A DNA stretch of 64,000 bases from GCA-002727615 sp964442655 (GTDB lineage Bacteria; Pseudomonadota; Alphaproteobacteria; TMED109), in the NCBI GenBank assembly GCA_964442655.1, contig CAYTZM010000007.1:40244-104243 (forward strand). The letters run 5' to 3'. Shown here piece by piece: positions 8,356-17,406 of this stretch (the first letter of the stretch is position 1; each line of letters starts with the position of its first letter). The notes under the pieces were generated by a model. That model worked only from the letters and a program-made list of their open reading frames with translations. It searched no databases and was not told the origin of the DNA. A program made the position numbers and the translations under genes.

Positions 8356-9543
8356 TTGATCAACCCAATGCTTTCTAAAAATATAAATAACTTAGGCACA
8401 GAAAATGCATTTGTAGTTCTTTCAAGAGCGGTTGAATTAGAAAGACAAGGTCATAATGTAATAAACTTAGGTATAGGACAACCAGACTTTAAAACCTCTC
8501 CTAATATTGTTGAAGCAGCTATTAAAGCATTAAAAGACGGACATCATGGATATACCCCAGGTAACGGAATTTTAGAATTAAGAAAAGCAGTTTCAGAAGA
8601 TCTTTATAATAGACATAATATAAATATAAACCCTGATCAAGTAGTAGTGGTACCTGGGGGAAAAGTAACCATGTGGCATTGCATACTTATGTTTGGAGAA
8701 ATAGGAAAAGAAATCTTATACCCAAATCCAGGTTTTCCTATATACGAAAGTGCTATAAACTATTCTGGAGCTAAAGCAATTCCTATTCCTCTATTAGAAA
8801 AAAATAACTTTTCGTTAGATATTGACAAAACTATTTCTCTTATAAATAACAAAACAAGCTTAATTATATTAAATTCTCCAGGCAACCCTACTGGAGGATT
8901 AATAAAAGAAAAAGACCTTAATCAACTTGTAAAAAAACTAGAAAAATTCCCCAATGTTCACATTCTCTCTGATGAAATATATTCACAAATTTTATATGAT
9001 AGTGAATATAAGTCTATGCTAACATTTCCTTCATTAAAAGACAGACTCATAATTTTAGAAGGTTGGTCAAAAACATATGCAATGACCGGCTGGAGAATTG
9101 GATATGGTGTATGGCCATTAGATTTAGCGGAAAAAGCAACAAGACTAAATATAAATTCAGTGTCATGCACTAATACAGCTACTCAATATGCTGCTATTGA
9201 GGCATTAAAAGGACCTCAAGACCAAATTAAAGAAATGTTAAAAGAATTTAAAGAAAGAAGAGAATTAATTGTAGAAAAAACGAATTCTATTCCGGGAATA
9301 TCATGTAATTTACCAAACGGCGCTTTTTATACTATGCCTAATATAAAAAAAACTGGATTAAGTTCTAAAGAAATGGAAACATTATTATTAGAAAATTTAA
9401 AAATAGCTTCAGTTGCAGGAACAAGTTTTGGAGAATATGGAGAAGGATATATAAGATTCTCATACGCTAATTCAAAAGAAAATATTTCTGAAGCTATAAA
9501 TAGGATTCATGATTATGCATTAGAAGAAAAATGGTCTGATTAA
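8356..9543 (+). CDS. Second class I PLP-dependent aminotransferase (substrate uncertain)
   Basis: A 395-residue fold-type I aminotransferase clearly different from its divergent neighbour. It carries NLGIGQPDFKT, NSPGNPTGG, SDEIYSQ, the PLP lysine in SKTYAMTGWRIGY and the arginine of IRFSYA. The motif HHGYTPGNGI replaces the usual K-Y-T pattern, and PGGKVTMWH differs from typical AspC. I cannot assign a substrate; aromatic, alanine or branched-chain amino acids are all possible. The start is a TTG at 8356 with AGAGGA eight bases upstream; the first ATG (8368) is 20 bases from that site and less likely. Confidence 0.88.
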   Translation: MINPMLSKNINNLGTENAFVVLSRAVELERQGHNVINLGIGQPDFKTSPNIVEAAIKALKDGHHGYTPGNGILELRKAVSEDLYNRHNININPDQVVVVPGGKVTMWHCILMFGEIGKEILYPNPGFPIYESAINYSGAKAIPIPLLEKNNFSLDIDKTISLINNKTSLIILNSPGNPTGGLIKEKDLNQLVKKLEKFPNVHILSDEIYSQILYDSEYKSMLTFPSLKDRLIILEGWSKTYAMTGWRIGYGVWPLDLAEKATRLNINSVSCTNTATQYAAIEALKGPQDQIKEMLKEFKERRELIVEKTNSIPGISCNLPNGAFYTMPNIKKTGLSSKEMETLLLENLKIASVAGTSFGEYGEGYIRFSYANSKENISEAINRIHDYALEEKWSD

Positions 9544-9577
9544 TTTGTTCTAAATTTTTGAAAATATAGAAATAAAA

Positions 9578-11572
9578 ATGCCTAATAAATTTAAAGTTAT
9601 ATCAAATTATAAACCTTCTGGTGATCAACCAGAAGCAATAAGTAAATTATGTTTGGGACTTAAAAATAATAATTTGAATCAGGTTTTACTTGGTGTTACT
9701 GGATCTGGAAAAACCTATACTATGGCAAAGACTATAGAAAAATTACAAAGGCCTGCTTTAATTCTTGCCCCAAACAAAACACTAGCGGCACAGCTCTATG
9801 GAGAAATGAAAGAACTATTCCCCAGAAATGCAATAGAATATTTTGTTTCCTATTACGACTACTACCAGCCAGAGGCTTATGTTGCAAGAACCAACACATA
9901 TATAGAGAAAGATGCGTCAATAAATGAACAAATAGATAGAATGCGTCATTCAACCACGAGATCAATATTTGAGAGAAAAGATGTAATAATAATTGCTAGT
10001 GTATCATGTATTTATGGCATAGGACCAGTAGAAACATATTCTCAAATGACTTTAGAATTAAATACAAATCAAATTATTGAAAGATCTGAAATATTAAAAT
10101 CTTTAGTATCTCTTCATTATAAAAGAAATGATCACAACTTTATTAGAGGTAATTTTAGAGTAAAAGGTGACATTATTGAAATATTTCCATCTCACTTAGA
10201 AGATAAAGCTTGGAAAATAGATTTATTTGGAGAAGAAATAGAAAAATTAATTGAATTTGATCCATTAACAGGAAAAAAAATTAAAGACCTAAGTTATATT
10301 AAAATATATTCAAATAGTCATTATATAGCTAATAAACCAACAATAAAACAAGCATTAGAACAAATAAAAAAAGATTTAAAAATTAGAATAACTGAATTCA
10401 AAAATAATAATAAACTTATTGAAGCACAGAGAATAGAAGAAAGAACAAATTTTGATCTAGAAATGATTGAAATGACAGGATCCTGTTCTGGAATAGAAAA
10501 TTACTCTCGTTATATAACAGGTAGAAAAAAGGGAAAAGCTCCTCCTACCTTATTTGAATATTTGCCTAATAACACAATACTATTTGTAGATGAGAGTCAT
10601 GTAACAATCCCTCAATTAAATGGAATGTACAAAGGAGATTTTAGTAGAAAATCTAATTTAGCAGAATTTGGTTTTCGTCTTCCAAGTTGCGTAGATAACA
10701 GACCTTTAAAATTTGAAGAATGGAATCAAATGAGACCTGAAACTATTTTTGTATCAGCTACTCCTAGTGACTGGGAAATGCAACAAACTCAAGGTGAATT
10801 TATAGAACAAGTAATTAGACCAACAGGATTAATTGATCCTATTTGTGAAGTAAAACCAGCAATTAACCAAATTGATGATGTAATGCATGAATGTCAAAAT
10901 ACTATAAAAAATGGCAATAGATGTTTAATAACAGTTCTTACAAAAAAGATGGCAGAAGATTTAACAGAATACATGTCTGACCTAGGGTTAAGAGTACAAT
11001 ATATGCATTCAGATATAGAGACACTAGAAAGAATAGAAATTGTCCATAATCTGAGAAAAGGTACTTTTGATATTCTAGTAGGAATAAACCTTTTAAGAGA
11101 AGGCTTAGACATACCTGAATGTGCATTAGTAGCAATATGTGATGCAGATAAAGAAGGTTTTCTACGTTCTCATAGATCGTTAATTCAAACCATTGGAAGA
11201 GCAGCAAGAAATATTAATGGAAAAGTCATAATGTATGCAGACAATTTAACTAATTCTATACAAACTGCTATAACCGAAACAAAAAGAAGAAGAGCAAAAC
11301 AAATAAAATGGAACAAAGAAAATAATATTATTCCTAAGCCAATAATTAAAAATGTTCCTAATATAATGGAATTTAGTGCTAATAATATTAAAAATGATAA
11401 ACTTAATAATGATAATAAGCATTTATCAAAACATAATATTAAACATAATATTGTAGAGTTAAATAAAGAAATGCTAAATGCTGCAAGCGAATTAAGGTTT
11501 GAAGAAGCCGCCAAAATTAGAGATGAAATTAAAAAATTGCAAAAAATTGAATTAGAAATAAATACTAATTAA
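9578..11572 (+). CDS. uvrB: Excinuclease ABC subunit B
   Basis: UvrB verifies DNA damage after loading by UvrA and recruits UvrC for incision. The 664-residue protein has Walker A GVTGSGKT at 39-46, the beta-hairpin segment YYDYYQPEAYV that clamps DNA, the DEAD-like FVDESH, helicase motif V/VI regions GINLLREGLD and QTIGRAARN, and a C-terminal UVR domain (LRFEEAAKIRDEI) that binds UvrC. All family blocks are present in order. The ATG at 9578 gives the expected N-terminus (FKVISNYKPSGDQPEAI). uvrC lies only 1.6 kb downstream on the same strand, separated by an SDR gene, folB and a 416-bp intergenic region. Confidence 0.98.
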   Translation: MPNKFKVISNYKPSGDQPEAISKLCLGLKNNNLNQVLLGVTGSGKTYTMAKTIEKLQRPALILAPNKTLAAQLYGEMKELFPRNAIEYFVSYYDYYQPEAYVARTNTYIEKDASINEQIDRMRHSTTRSIFERKDVIIIASVSCIYGIGPVETYSQMTLELNTNQIIERSEILKSLVSLHYKRNDHNFIRGNFRVKGDIIEIFPSHLEDKAWKIDLFGEEIEKLIEFDPLTGKKIKDLSYIKIYSNSHYIANKPTIKQALEQIKKDLKIRITEFKNNNKLIEAQRIEERTNFDLEMIEMTGSCSGIENYSRYITGRKKGKAPPTLFEYLPNNTILFVDESHVTIPQLNGMYKGDFSRKSNLAEFGFRLPSCVDNRPLKFEEWNQMRPETIFVSATPSDWEMQQTQGEFIEQVIRPTGLIDPICEVKPAINQIDDVMHECQNTIKNGNRCLITVLTKKMAEDLTEYMSDLGLRVQYMHSDIETLERIEIVHNLRKGTFDILVGINLLREGLDIPECALVAICDADKEGFLRSHRSLIQTIGRAARNINGKVIMYADNLTNSIQTAITETKRRRAKQIKWNKENNIIPKPIIKNVPNIMEFSANNIKNDKLNNDNKHLSKHNIKHNIVELNKEMLNAASELRFEEAAKIRDEIKKLQKIELEINTN

Positions 11573-11584
11573 AAAGGTAAAATA

Positions 11585-12358
11585 TTGAATAAAAATAAAA
11601 TTAAAAATGTTTTAATTACAGGATCTGGAAAAAGAATTGGTGCTGAAATTGCTAGATCATTTGCCGCAAATCAATGGAATGTTGGTATACATTATAATAA
11701 TTCAGTTAAGGAGGCGAAAAAATTATCTATAGAAATAGAAAAAAAATATAACACCAAAACATGCCTTATAAAAGCTGACCTTTCTGATTTAAATCAGTTA
11801 AATAAAATTATTCCTTATTTAAATAAACAATTAGGACCAATAAATTGTTTAATCAATAATGCTGCAGCCTTTCAATATGATTCTTTAAAGACATTATCTA
11901 TTAAAAGCTGGGAAATGCACATTAACACAAATATAAAGGCTCCTTTATTTTTAAGTAAAAATTTTGCTAAACACCTTCCTAAAAGCATAAAAGGAAATAT
12001 TATTAACATTATAGATCAAAGAGTTTGGAATTTAACTCCTCATTTTATTACTTATACAATCTCAAAATCAGCACTGTGGACACTTACTCAAACTCTAGCC
12101 TTATCTCTAAGCCCAAATATAAGAGTAAACGCAATAGGTCCTGGCCCAACTATAAAAAGTAAGAGGCAAACTCAAAAAGAATTTATTGATCAATACAAAA
12201 GAATGCCACTAAAAAAGAAAACAGAATTAAAAGAAATAGTTAGCTTTATAAATTTAATCATTAAAACCCCCTCATTAACAGGTCAAATGATTGCATTGGA
12301 TTCTGGGCAACACTTAGGCTGGGCACAAAATAGTAAAATTTATAATAAAGAAGATTAG
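11585..12358 (+). CDS. SDR-family oxidoreductase, probable pteridine (dihydrofolate/dihydromonapterin) reductase
   Basis: A 257-residue short-chain dehydrogenase. It has the nucleotide-binding motif TGSGKRIGAEIA, NNAAAF of the central strand, and the catalytic tyrosine and lysine in YTISK. The Arg after the first glycines (KRIG) suggests NADPH use. The TGxGKRIG pattern is shared with FolM and protozoan pteridine reductase PTR1, and folB follows 7 bases downstream, which supports a folate or pterin role. This is inference from motif plus context. The only reasonable start is a TTG at 11585; no ATG precedes the nucleotide-binding motif. Confidence 0.82.
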   Translation: MNKNKIKNVLITGSGKRIGAEIARSFAANQWNVGIHYNNSVKEAKKLSIEIEKKYNTKTCLIKADLSDLNQLNKIIPYLNKQLGPINCLINNAAAFQYDSLKTLSIKSWEMHINTNIKAPLFLSKNFAKHLPKSIKGNIINIIDQRVWNLTPHFITYTISKSALWTLTQTLALSLSPNIRVNAIGPGPTIKSKRQTQKEFIDQYKRMPLKKKTELKEIVSFINLIIKTPSLTGQMIALDSGQHLGWAQNSKIYNKED

Positions 12359-12365
12359 TAAATCA

Positions 12366-12722
12366 ATGACAAACTCTAGAAGCTGGATAATTATAAACGA
12401 TTATGAAACAAATTGTAAACTTGGAGTGTACCCTAAAGAACAGATAGGACCACAACGTATAATATTAGATGTAAAAGTAGAAGTTATAACTAAAACCCAT
12501 AATGATGACATTAAAAAAGTATTATCTTACGAAGAAATTATTAATGTGATTAATAACGTAACTAAACAAAACCATAAATATTTAGCTGAAACTGTAGCTG
12601 AAGAAATTGCAAGAAGATGTTTAAAATATAAAGACTCTATCTCAGCACATGTAACACTAAAAAAACCTGATATTATCAAGGGAAAAACTGTAGTAGGAGT
12701 AGAAATCTATTTAGAAAACTAG
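12366..12722 (+). CDS. folB: Dihydroneopterin aldolase
   Basis: FolB cleaves 7,8-dihydroneopterin to the hydroxymethyl pterin and glycolaldehyde in folate synthesis. The 118-residue length is typical. Recognisable blocks are NCKLGVYPKEQIGPQ at the N-terminus, LSYEEIINVI, the YLAETVAEEIA helix with the substrate glutamate, and the C-terminal VTLKKPDI with the catalytic-site lysine. It is preceded by the pteridine-reductase-like SDR gene and is the last gene before the long intergenic region. No folK or folP is seen in the window. Confidence 0.92.
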   Translation: MTNSRSWIIINDYETNCKLGVYPKEQIGPQRIILDVKVEVITKTHNDDIKKVLSYEEIINVINNVTKQNHKYLAETVAEEIARRCLKYKDSISAHVTLKKPDIIKGKTVVGVEIYLEN

Positions 12723-12963
12723 TTTAAAAAAAAACTAAAATAATAACTTAAATTATTGATTTTTATGAATTTTCTCAACAAATATTATTTATATAATATC
12801 TTTGTACAATTTATAATAACTTTTAGGTGTTTTTTTATCAAATTTTTAATATATTATTGTTATAAAATGTTAGATTTCTGCCCTTTTTGTTTTAATGATT
12901 AAAATTTAAGCAATTTGCAGTAATATCCTTAATTTCTAGTATTTATTTATAAAAATAAGAATG

Positions 12964-12998
12964 ATATCCACTTGGTTATCCACAGATTCGGTGGATAT
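12964..12998. promoter_or_regulatory. DnaA-box cluster inside inverted arms, with a GANTC methylation site
   Basis: TTATCCACA at 12976-12984 is a perfect match to the consensus DnaA box TTATNCACA. It is flanked by ATATCCAC (12964-12971) and its exact reverse complement GTGGATAT (12991-12998), each a near-match to a DnaA box in opposite orientation. GATTC at 12985-12989, directly after the central box, is a GANTC site, the target of the CcrM-type methyltransferase encoded at 45770. DnaA boxes with GANTC sites are known from alphaproteobacterial origins and DnaA-controlled promoters. Binding itself is inferred. Confidence 0.6.
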
Positions 12999-13050
12999 GA
13001 TTTTAAGGCCCAGAATTCTTGTGTTTTTGAATAATAAAAAATCAACTACT

Positions 13051-13085
13051 AAATTATTATTAGTCAATTATAAAAATAATAATTT
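13051..13085. repeat. 11-bp inverted repeat, AT-only, upstream of uvrC
   Basis: AAATTATTATT at 13051-13061 and its exact reverse complement AATAATAATTT at 13075-13085 are separated by 13 bases. The right arm runs into further T residues. The stem holds no G or C, so it would be weak as an RNA terminator; it could be an easily melted DNA element next to the DnaA-box cluster. Chance occurrence is quite possible at this base composition. Confidence 0.4.
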
Positions 13086-13138
13086 TTAATTAAATTCATT
13101 TTATTTATAATTAATAAGGAATAAATATAGGTATAATC

Positions 13139-15082
13139 GTGGTCACCATATCAAATTTAGAAAAAGGACAAAAAATAATCAAAAAAGCTATTTTAGGTTT
13201 AAGTGATAAACCTGGAATATATTTTATGTACAATAATAATAAAGAAATATTATATATTGGAAAAGCAAAACATCTAAATAAAAGATTACTTTCTTATTGT
13301 AATAAATCTAATATGTCCATTAGAATCCAAAGGATGGTATCGCAAATATCATTTGTTGACTATACAATTACCGATCATGAAGCCTCTGCTTTATTACTAG
13401 AAGTTAATATGATTAAAAAATATAAACCAAAATACAATATATTATTTCGCGATGATAAATCATACCCATATATTTTATTAAGAAAAGATCATGATTGGTC
13501 ACAAGTTATAAAATCTAGAAATAATAAAAATAAAGACAAAGGAGATTATTTTGGACCTTTCGCTTCTGCGGATGCTGTTCATAAAACACTAAATTCAATG
13601 CAAAGAGCTTTTCCTTTGAGGACATGCAGTGATTACGAAATAAATAATAGAAATCGTCCATGCTTACAATATCAAATTAAAAGATGTTCAGGTCCATGTG
13701 CCAAGAAAATTAACAAGTTAGAGTATAATAAAATTATATTAGAAGCTAAATCATTTTTATTAGGTAAAAATGAGAATCTTCAACCAAAATTACAAGCTCA
13801 AATGGATGAAGCATCAAATAATTTTAAATATGAAGAAGCTGCAAATTTAAGAGATAGAATTAGAGCATTAAATTATATCCAAAAAGCAGAAGGATCAGAC
13901 TTTAGAAATATAAAAAATGTAGATATATTTGTTATAAAAAAAATATCTTCAACAAATACCTATGAATTTTCAATTAATAAAGAATTACATTTTGCCATTC
14001 AAATTTGTTTTTATAGAGCTGGAAAAAATTTTGGGAATAAAACTCATTTTTTAAAATATGATCATAACGTTAACACTAATGAAATACTTAATAGTTATAT
14101 TCCCCAATTTTATGATAATAATAAACCCCCACCTCATATACTAGTTAATAAACTTCCCACTGATAAAAATCTTATTGAAAATGCATTATCTCTAATATGT
14201 AAGAAAAAAGTAAAAATTATTAAACCAATAAAAGGTGAAAACAAAAAAGCTATTTCTATAGGAATACACAATATCAATGTAGCCATAGCAAAAAGAATAT
14301 CCCATTATAAAAATCAAAGTAACCTTATAAAACTTTTATCTAAGAGATTAAATTTAGATGCTGTACCTAAAAGAATAGAAATATTTGATAATTCACATTT
14401 TAGTGGTGCTAATATGTTAGGAGTAATGATAGTAGCAACACAAAATGGCTTCATGCGAAACGAATACAGAAAATTTAATATGAAAAATATTAATAATCAA
14501 TACAACTCCGCTGACGATTATGGAATGATGAAAGAAATGTTTTTAAGAAGATATAGTAAATTTTCTAATAAAAATAATAAAGAAATATTAATTAAACCTG
14601 ACTTAATAATAGTAGATGGAGGAAAAGGACAATGTAATGTTGCTTGTAAGGTATTAAAAGATTTAAAAATTAAAAATATTATTGTTATAGGAGTAGCAAA
14701 AGGAATAAAACGTAATGCAGGTAATGAAACTATATATTTCTCCTCATATAAAGATTATGTTCCCAGCAAATTTAATAAAATAAATGCCTTATCTAAAGCA
14801 ATAATTATAGAAAAGGAAAATCCTGTATTATATTATGTACAAAGATTAAGAGACGAGGCACACAGGTTTGCAATTAATGCTCAAAGAAATAAACAAAAAA
14901 AGTCTTTGATGAATTCAGAACTTAATAATATTATGGGGATAGGTCCAAAGAGAAAAAAATTATTGATTCTACATTTTGGCTCCATAAAAAATATTTCCAA
15001 AGCATCTTTTCTTGATTTAAAAGAAGTGAAAGGCATAAGTGAAAACTTTGCAAAAAAAGTTAATAATTATTTTAACAATTAA
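13139..15082 (+). CDS. uvrC: Excinuclease ABC subunit C
   Basis: UvrC makes both incisions in nucleotide excision repair. The 647-residue protein has an N-terminal GIY-YIG nuclease domain (KPGIYFMYNN, ILYIGKAKHL), a cysteine-rich middle (CLQYQIKRCSGPC), a UVR motif that contacts UvrB (YEEAANLRDRI), the RNase-H-like second nuclease (IEIFDNSHFSG, DLIIVDGGKGQ) and C-terminal helix-hairpin-helix motifs (IMGIGPKRKKLL). The start is a GTG at 13139; no ATG lies before the GIY-YIG domain. It heads the uvrC-pgsA-moaD-moaE cluster conserved in many alphaproteobacteria. Confidence 0.97.
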   Translation: MVTISNLEKGQKIIKKAILGLSDKPGIYFMYNNNKEILYIGKAKHLNKRLLSYCNKSNMSIRIQRMVSQISFVDYTITDHEASALLLEVNMIKKYKPKYNILFRDDKSYPYILLRKDHDWSQVIKSRNNKNKDKGDYFGPFASADAVHKTLNSMQRAFPLRTCSDYEINNRNRPCLQYQIKRCSGPCAKKINKLEYNKIILEAKSFLLGKNENLQPKLQAQMDEASNNFKYEEAANLRDRIRALNYIQKAEGSDFRNIKNVDIFVIKKISSTNTYEFSINKELHFAIQICFYRAGKNFGNKTHFLKYDHNVNTNEILNSYIPQFYDNNKPPPHILVNKLPTDKNLIENALSLICKKKVKIIKPIKGENKKAISIGIHNINVAIAKRISHYKNQSNLIKLLSKRLNLDAVPKRIEIFDNSHFSGANMLGVMIVATQNGFMRNEYRKFNMKNINNQYNSADDYGMMKEMFLRRYSKFSNKNNKEILIKPDLIIVDGGKGQCNVACKVLKDLKIKNIIVIGVAKGIKRNAGNETIYFSSYKDYVPSKFNKINALSKAIIIEKENPVLYYVQRLRDEAHRFAINAQRNKQKKSLMNSELNNIMGIGPKRKKLLILHFGSIKNISKASFLDLKEVKGISENFAKKVNNYFNN

Positions 15083-15140
15083 ATTATCTTTTAAATACTA
15101 AATGTTTGAAAATTAACAATTATAGATATAAATTATAAAA

Positions 15141-15698
15141 ATGAGTTATATCCCAAACCTATTAACACTAAGTAGAATATTAGCCTCAATTTTATGGTTA
15201 ATATTATTTTACTTTGATTTTTATATTTTATGCACATTATTAATTTTATATAGTGCATTAAGTGATTTTTTAGATGGATGGATTTCTAGAAAAATTAATC
15301 AATCAACAATACTAGGAGAAGCTTTAGACCCTATAGCTGATAAAATCTTTTTAATTACTGTATTAATTTCATATGTATCTGATGCAAGAGCTAATTTAAT
15401 ATTAGTCTCCTTAATTGTAATAAGAGAAATTTTTGTTTCTGGTATGAGAGAAATTCTTTCAAAATATGGAAAATCAAATTCTTTAAGAGTAACATTTTTA
15501 GCAAAAATAAAAACAAGTTTACAATTTCTTACAATATTACTTTTGTCATTTGCTCCAATAAAATTTAGTTTATCACTTGGTTTGTCAAAGGAAATAATAC
15601 ATTATGGCTTTTTACTACTTCTTATTACAACTATAATAACTATTTATACAGGTTATAAGTATGTTATTAATGGAATAATAGAATTAAAAAAATTATAA
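15141..15698 (+). CDS. pgsA: CDP-diacylglycerol--glycerol-3-phosphate 3-phosphatidyltransferase
   Basis: PgsA makes phosphatidylglycerol phosphate, the first committed step to phosphatidylglycerol and cardiolipin, at the inner membrane. The 185-residue protein carries the CDP-alcohol phosphotransferase signature D45-G46-x2-S49-R50-x8-G59-x3-D63-x3-D67 with all catalytic aspartates; the usual alanine before the arginine is serine here. The rest is hydrophobic with several membrane segments. It follows uvrC by 58 bases and precedes moaD by 11. Confidence 0.95.
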   Translation: MSYIPNLLTLSRILASILWLILFYFDFYILCTLLILYSALSDFLDGWISRKINQSTILGEALDPIADKIFLITVLISYVSDARANLILVSLIVIREIFVSGMREILSKYGKSNSLRVTFLAKIKTSLQFLTILLLSFAPIKFSLSLGLSKEIIHYGFLLLLITTIITIYTGYKYVINGIIELKKL

Positions 15699-15709
15699 AG
15701 AGGTTATAT

Positions 15710-15961
15710 ATGAATATAAAGTATTTTTCTTGGGTAAAAGATCAAATTGGTTTAGAAGCTGAAAAAATTAACGCTCCTAAAAATATTAAAACTGTGCAAG
15801 ATTTAATCTTCTATTTAAAAACTTTAAGTGACAAACATAATGAAGTTCTGAATGACACAACAATAATAAGATGTGCTGTTAACATGGAAGTTGTTAACTT
15901 GGATCATAATATAAATGATGATGATGAAGTTGCTTTTTTTCCTCCAATGACTGGAGGTTAA
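15710..15961 (+). CDS. moaD: Molybdopterin synthase small (sulfur carrier) subunit MoaD
   Basis: MoaD carries sulfur as a C-terminal thiocarboxylate for molybdopterin synthesis. The 83-residue protein has the ubiquitin-like fold pattern and ends in the diagnostic Gly-Gly (PPMTGG). The DNA encoding these glycines, GGAGG, also serves as a strong Shine-Dalgarno for moaE, whose TTG lies 7 bases further on. The cofactor is needed by the two molybdoenzymes at 3.9-6.9 kb. Confidence 0.95.
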   Translation: MNIKYFSWVKDQIGLEAEKINAPKNIKTVQDLIFYLKTLSDKHNEVLNDTTIIRCAVNMEVVNLDHNINDDDEVAFFPPMTGG

Positions 15962-15964
15962 ATC

Positions 15965-16411
15965 TTGATAAAAGTTCAAAAAAATGATTTTAACTTAAGT
16001 AAGGAAATAAATGTTCTTACTTCACAAAATAATAATATAGGAGGAATTGCATCATTTGTTGGGATAGTAAGAGGTGGAAAAAATAATACTTTAAAATCTA
16101 TGACATTAGAGCACTACCCTGGTATGACAGAAAAAATGTTAGAAAAAATTGAATCAGAAGCTCAAAATAGGTGGAAACTTAAAGATAGTTTAATAATTCA
16201 TAGATACGGAAAACTTCTCCCTGGAGAACAAATAGTTTTAGTTGCTACTGCATCTGAGCATAGAAATAATGCCATTGAATCTTGCGAATTCTTAATTGAT
16301 TGGCTTAAAACAAAAGCTCCATTTTGGAAATTAGAAGAAACCATGAGTGGAAAAAGATGGGTATCTGAAAAAAATAGCGACTTAGAAGCAGCCACTAAAT
16401 GGAATAATTAA
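15965..16411 (+). CDS. moaE: Molybdopterin synthase catalytic subunit MoaE
   Basis: MoaE transfers sulfur from MoaD thiocarboxylate to precursor Z to form molybdopterin. The 148-residue protein has the family blocks GGIASFVGIVR, LEHYPGMTEKML, IIHRYGKLLPGEQIVLVA and the lysine-rich C-terminal segment WLKTKAPFWKLE, which contains the active-site lysines. The start is a TTG at 15965, 3 bases after the moaD stop, with GGAGG 7 bases upstream. The gene ends 2 bases before the convergent ilvE stop. Confidence 0.95.
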   Translation: MIKVQKNDFNLSKEINVLTSQNNNIGGIASFVGIVRGGKNNTLKSMTLEHYPGMTEKMLEKIESEAQNRWKLKDSLIIHRYGKLLPGEQIVLVATASEHRNNAIESCEFLIDWLKTKAPFWKLEETMSGKRWVSEKNSDLEAATKWNN

Positions 16412-16413
16412 TT

Positions 16414-17283
16414 TTAAATCTGACCAGTAACCTTATTATATTCTTTTATCATCAATTTACAAATAACATCAGGTGTGAATTTAAATTCATCTATTTCACG
16501 CACAGGCGTGATTTCTGCAGCTGTTCCAGTTACAAAAACCTCATCAGCTTTTATTAATTCCTTAAGCTCAATGTGACGTTCAATTACCTTAATCCCTTTT
16601 TCTTTAGCTATCTTAATAACTTCTTGTCTAGTAATTCCATTTAAAAAACAGTCTGCTAAAGGAGTATGTATTTCATTATTTATAACTAAGAAAATATTAG
16701 CACTAGTTGTTTCAGCTATATAACCTCTATAATCAAGCATTAATGCATCTTCACATCCATTTTTCTCAGCTTCATGTTTAGCAAGTGTGCAAATCATATA
16801 TAACCCAGCCGCTTTAGTAGAAATAGGAGCTGTCTCAGGAGAAGGTCTCCTCCATTTAGTTAATTGCAACTTTATTCCTTTTAATCTTGCTTCAGGAGAA
16901 TAATAACTTGGCCATTCCCATGCCGCCACTGCTAAATGAATAGTATTTTTTTGGGCACTTATTCCCATCATTTCGCTTCCACGCCAAGCTACAGGTCTAA
17001 TATAACCATTTTTAATTTTATTTGCTTCTAATACTATTTTTCTGATCTTACAAATCTCTTTTACACTATACGGAATCTTAAAACCTAATGTATTTGCTGA
17101 ATGATGTAATCTTTTAGTATGCTCCATCTCTCTAAATATTTTTCCATCATAGCATCTTTCTCCTTCAAAAACAGAAGAAGCATAATGAAGTCCATGAGAC
17201 AATACATGTATTTTAGTATCTTTCCAATCAACTAAATTGCCATCATACCAAATAAAGCCTTCATTTTGACTAAAATCTTCCAT
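16414..17283 (-). CDS. ilvE: Branched-chain amino acid aminotransferase
   Basis: A 289-residue fold-type IV PLP aminotransferase for the last step of leucine, isoleucine and valine synthesis. The N-terminus FIWYDGNLVDWKD, the SSVFEGERCYDG block, the PLP-lysine region APISTKAAGLYM, EDALMLDYRGYIAE and the cofactor-phosphate region VTGTAAEITPVREID all match IlvE. The 181-bp upstream region is shared divergently with the OmpR-like regulator gene. It is transcribed against the moaDE cluster. Confidence 0.95.
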   Translation of the reverse strand: MEDFSQNEGFIWYDGNLVDWKDTKIHVLSHGLHYASSVFEGERCYDGKIFREMEHTKRLHHSANTLGFKIPYSVKEICKIRKIVLEANKIKNGYIRPVAWRGSEMMGISAQKNTIHLAVAAWEWPSYYSPEARLKGIKLQLTKWRRPSPETAPISTKAAGLYMICTLAKHEAEKNGCEDALMLDYRGYIAETTSANIFLVINNEIHTPLADCFLNGITRQEVIKIAKEKGIKVIERHIELKELIKADEVFVTGTAAEITPVREIDEFKFTPDVICKLMIKEYNKVTGQI

Positions 17284-17406
17284 ATTATCCCTCTCAGAGC
17301 TAAAAATATATATTTAAAAATGAATATTCCTATTTATAGTTTTTAAGTCAACTTATTCATAAAATTTATTATTCAAAACAAATAAAATAAAATCAATAAA
17401 GTAATT

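Larger units (their letters stand above)
12723..13138. other. 416-bp intergenic region between folB and uvrC, with DnaA-box cluster
   Basis: This is the only gene-free stretch longer than 300 bases. The first 240 bases are very AT-rich with long A and T runs and no convincing open frame. At 12964-12998 lies a cluster of DnaA-box-like sequences, described separately. An 11-bp AT-only inverted repeat lies at 13051-13085. I see no tRNA or known small RNA. The region could be an origin of replication, a DnaA-titration or regulatory site, or simply an extended uvrC promoter; the sequence alone does not decide. Confidence 0.6.

Noticed and set aside
9544..9577. GTTC upstream of uvrB as half of an alphaproteobacterial LexA box
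   Set aside because: No second GTTC or GAAC half-site at the required 7-base spacing, so no SOS box can be claimed.
12721..12745. AGTTT/AAACT hairpin after folB as an intrinsic terminator
   Set aside because: The stem is short and AT-only and is not followed by a T run on the plus strand.
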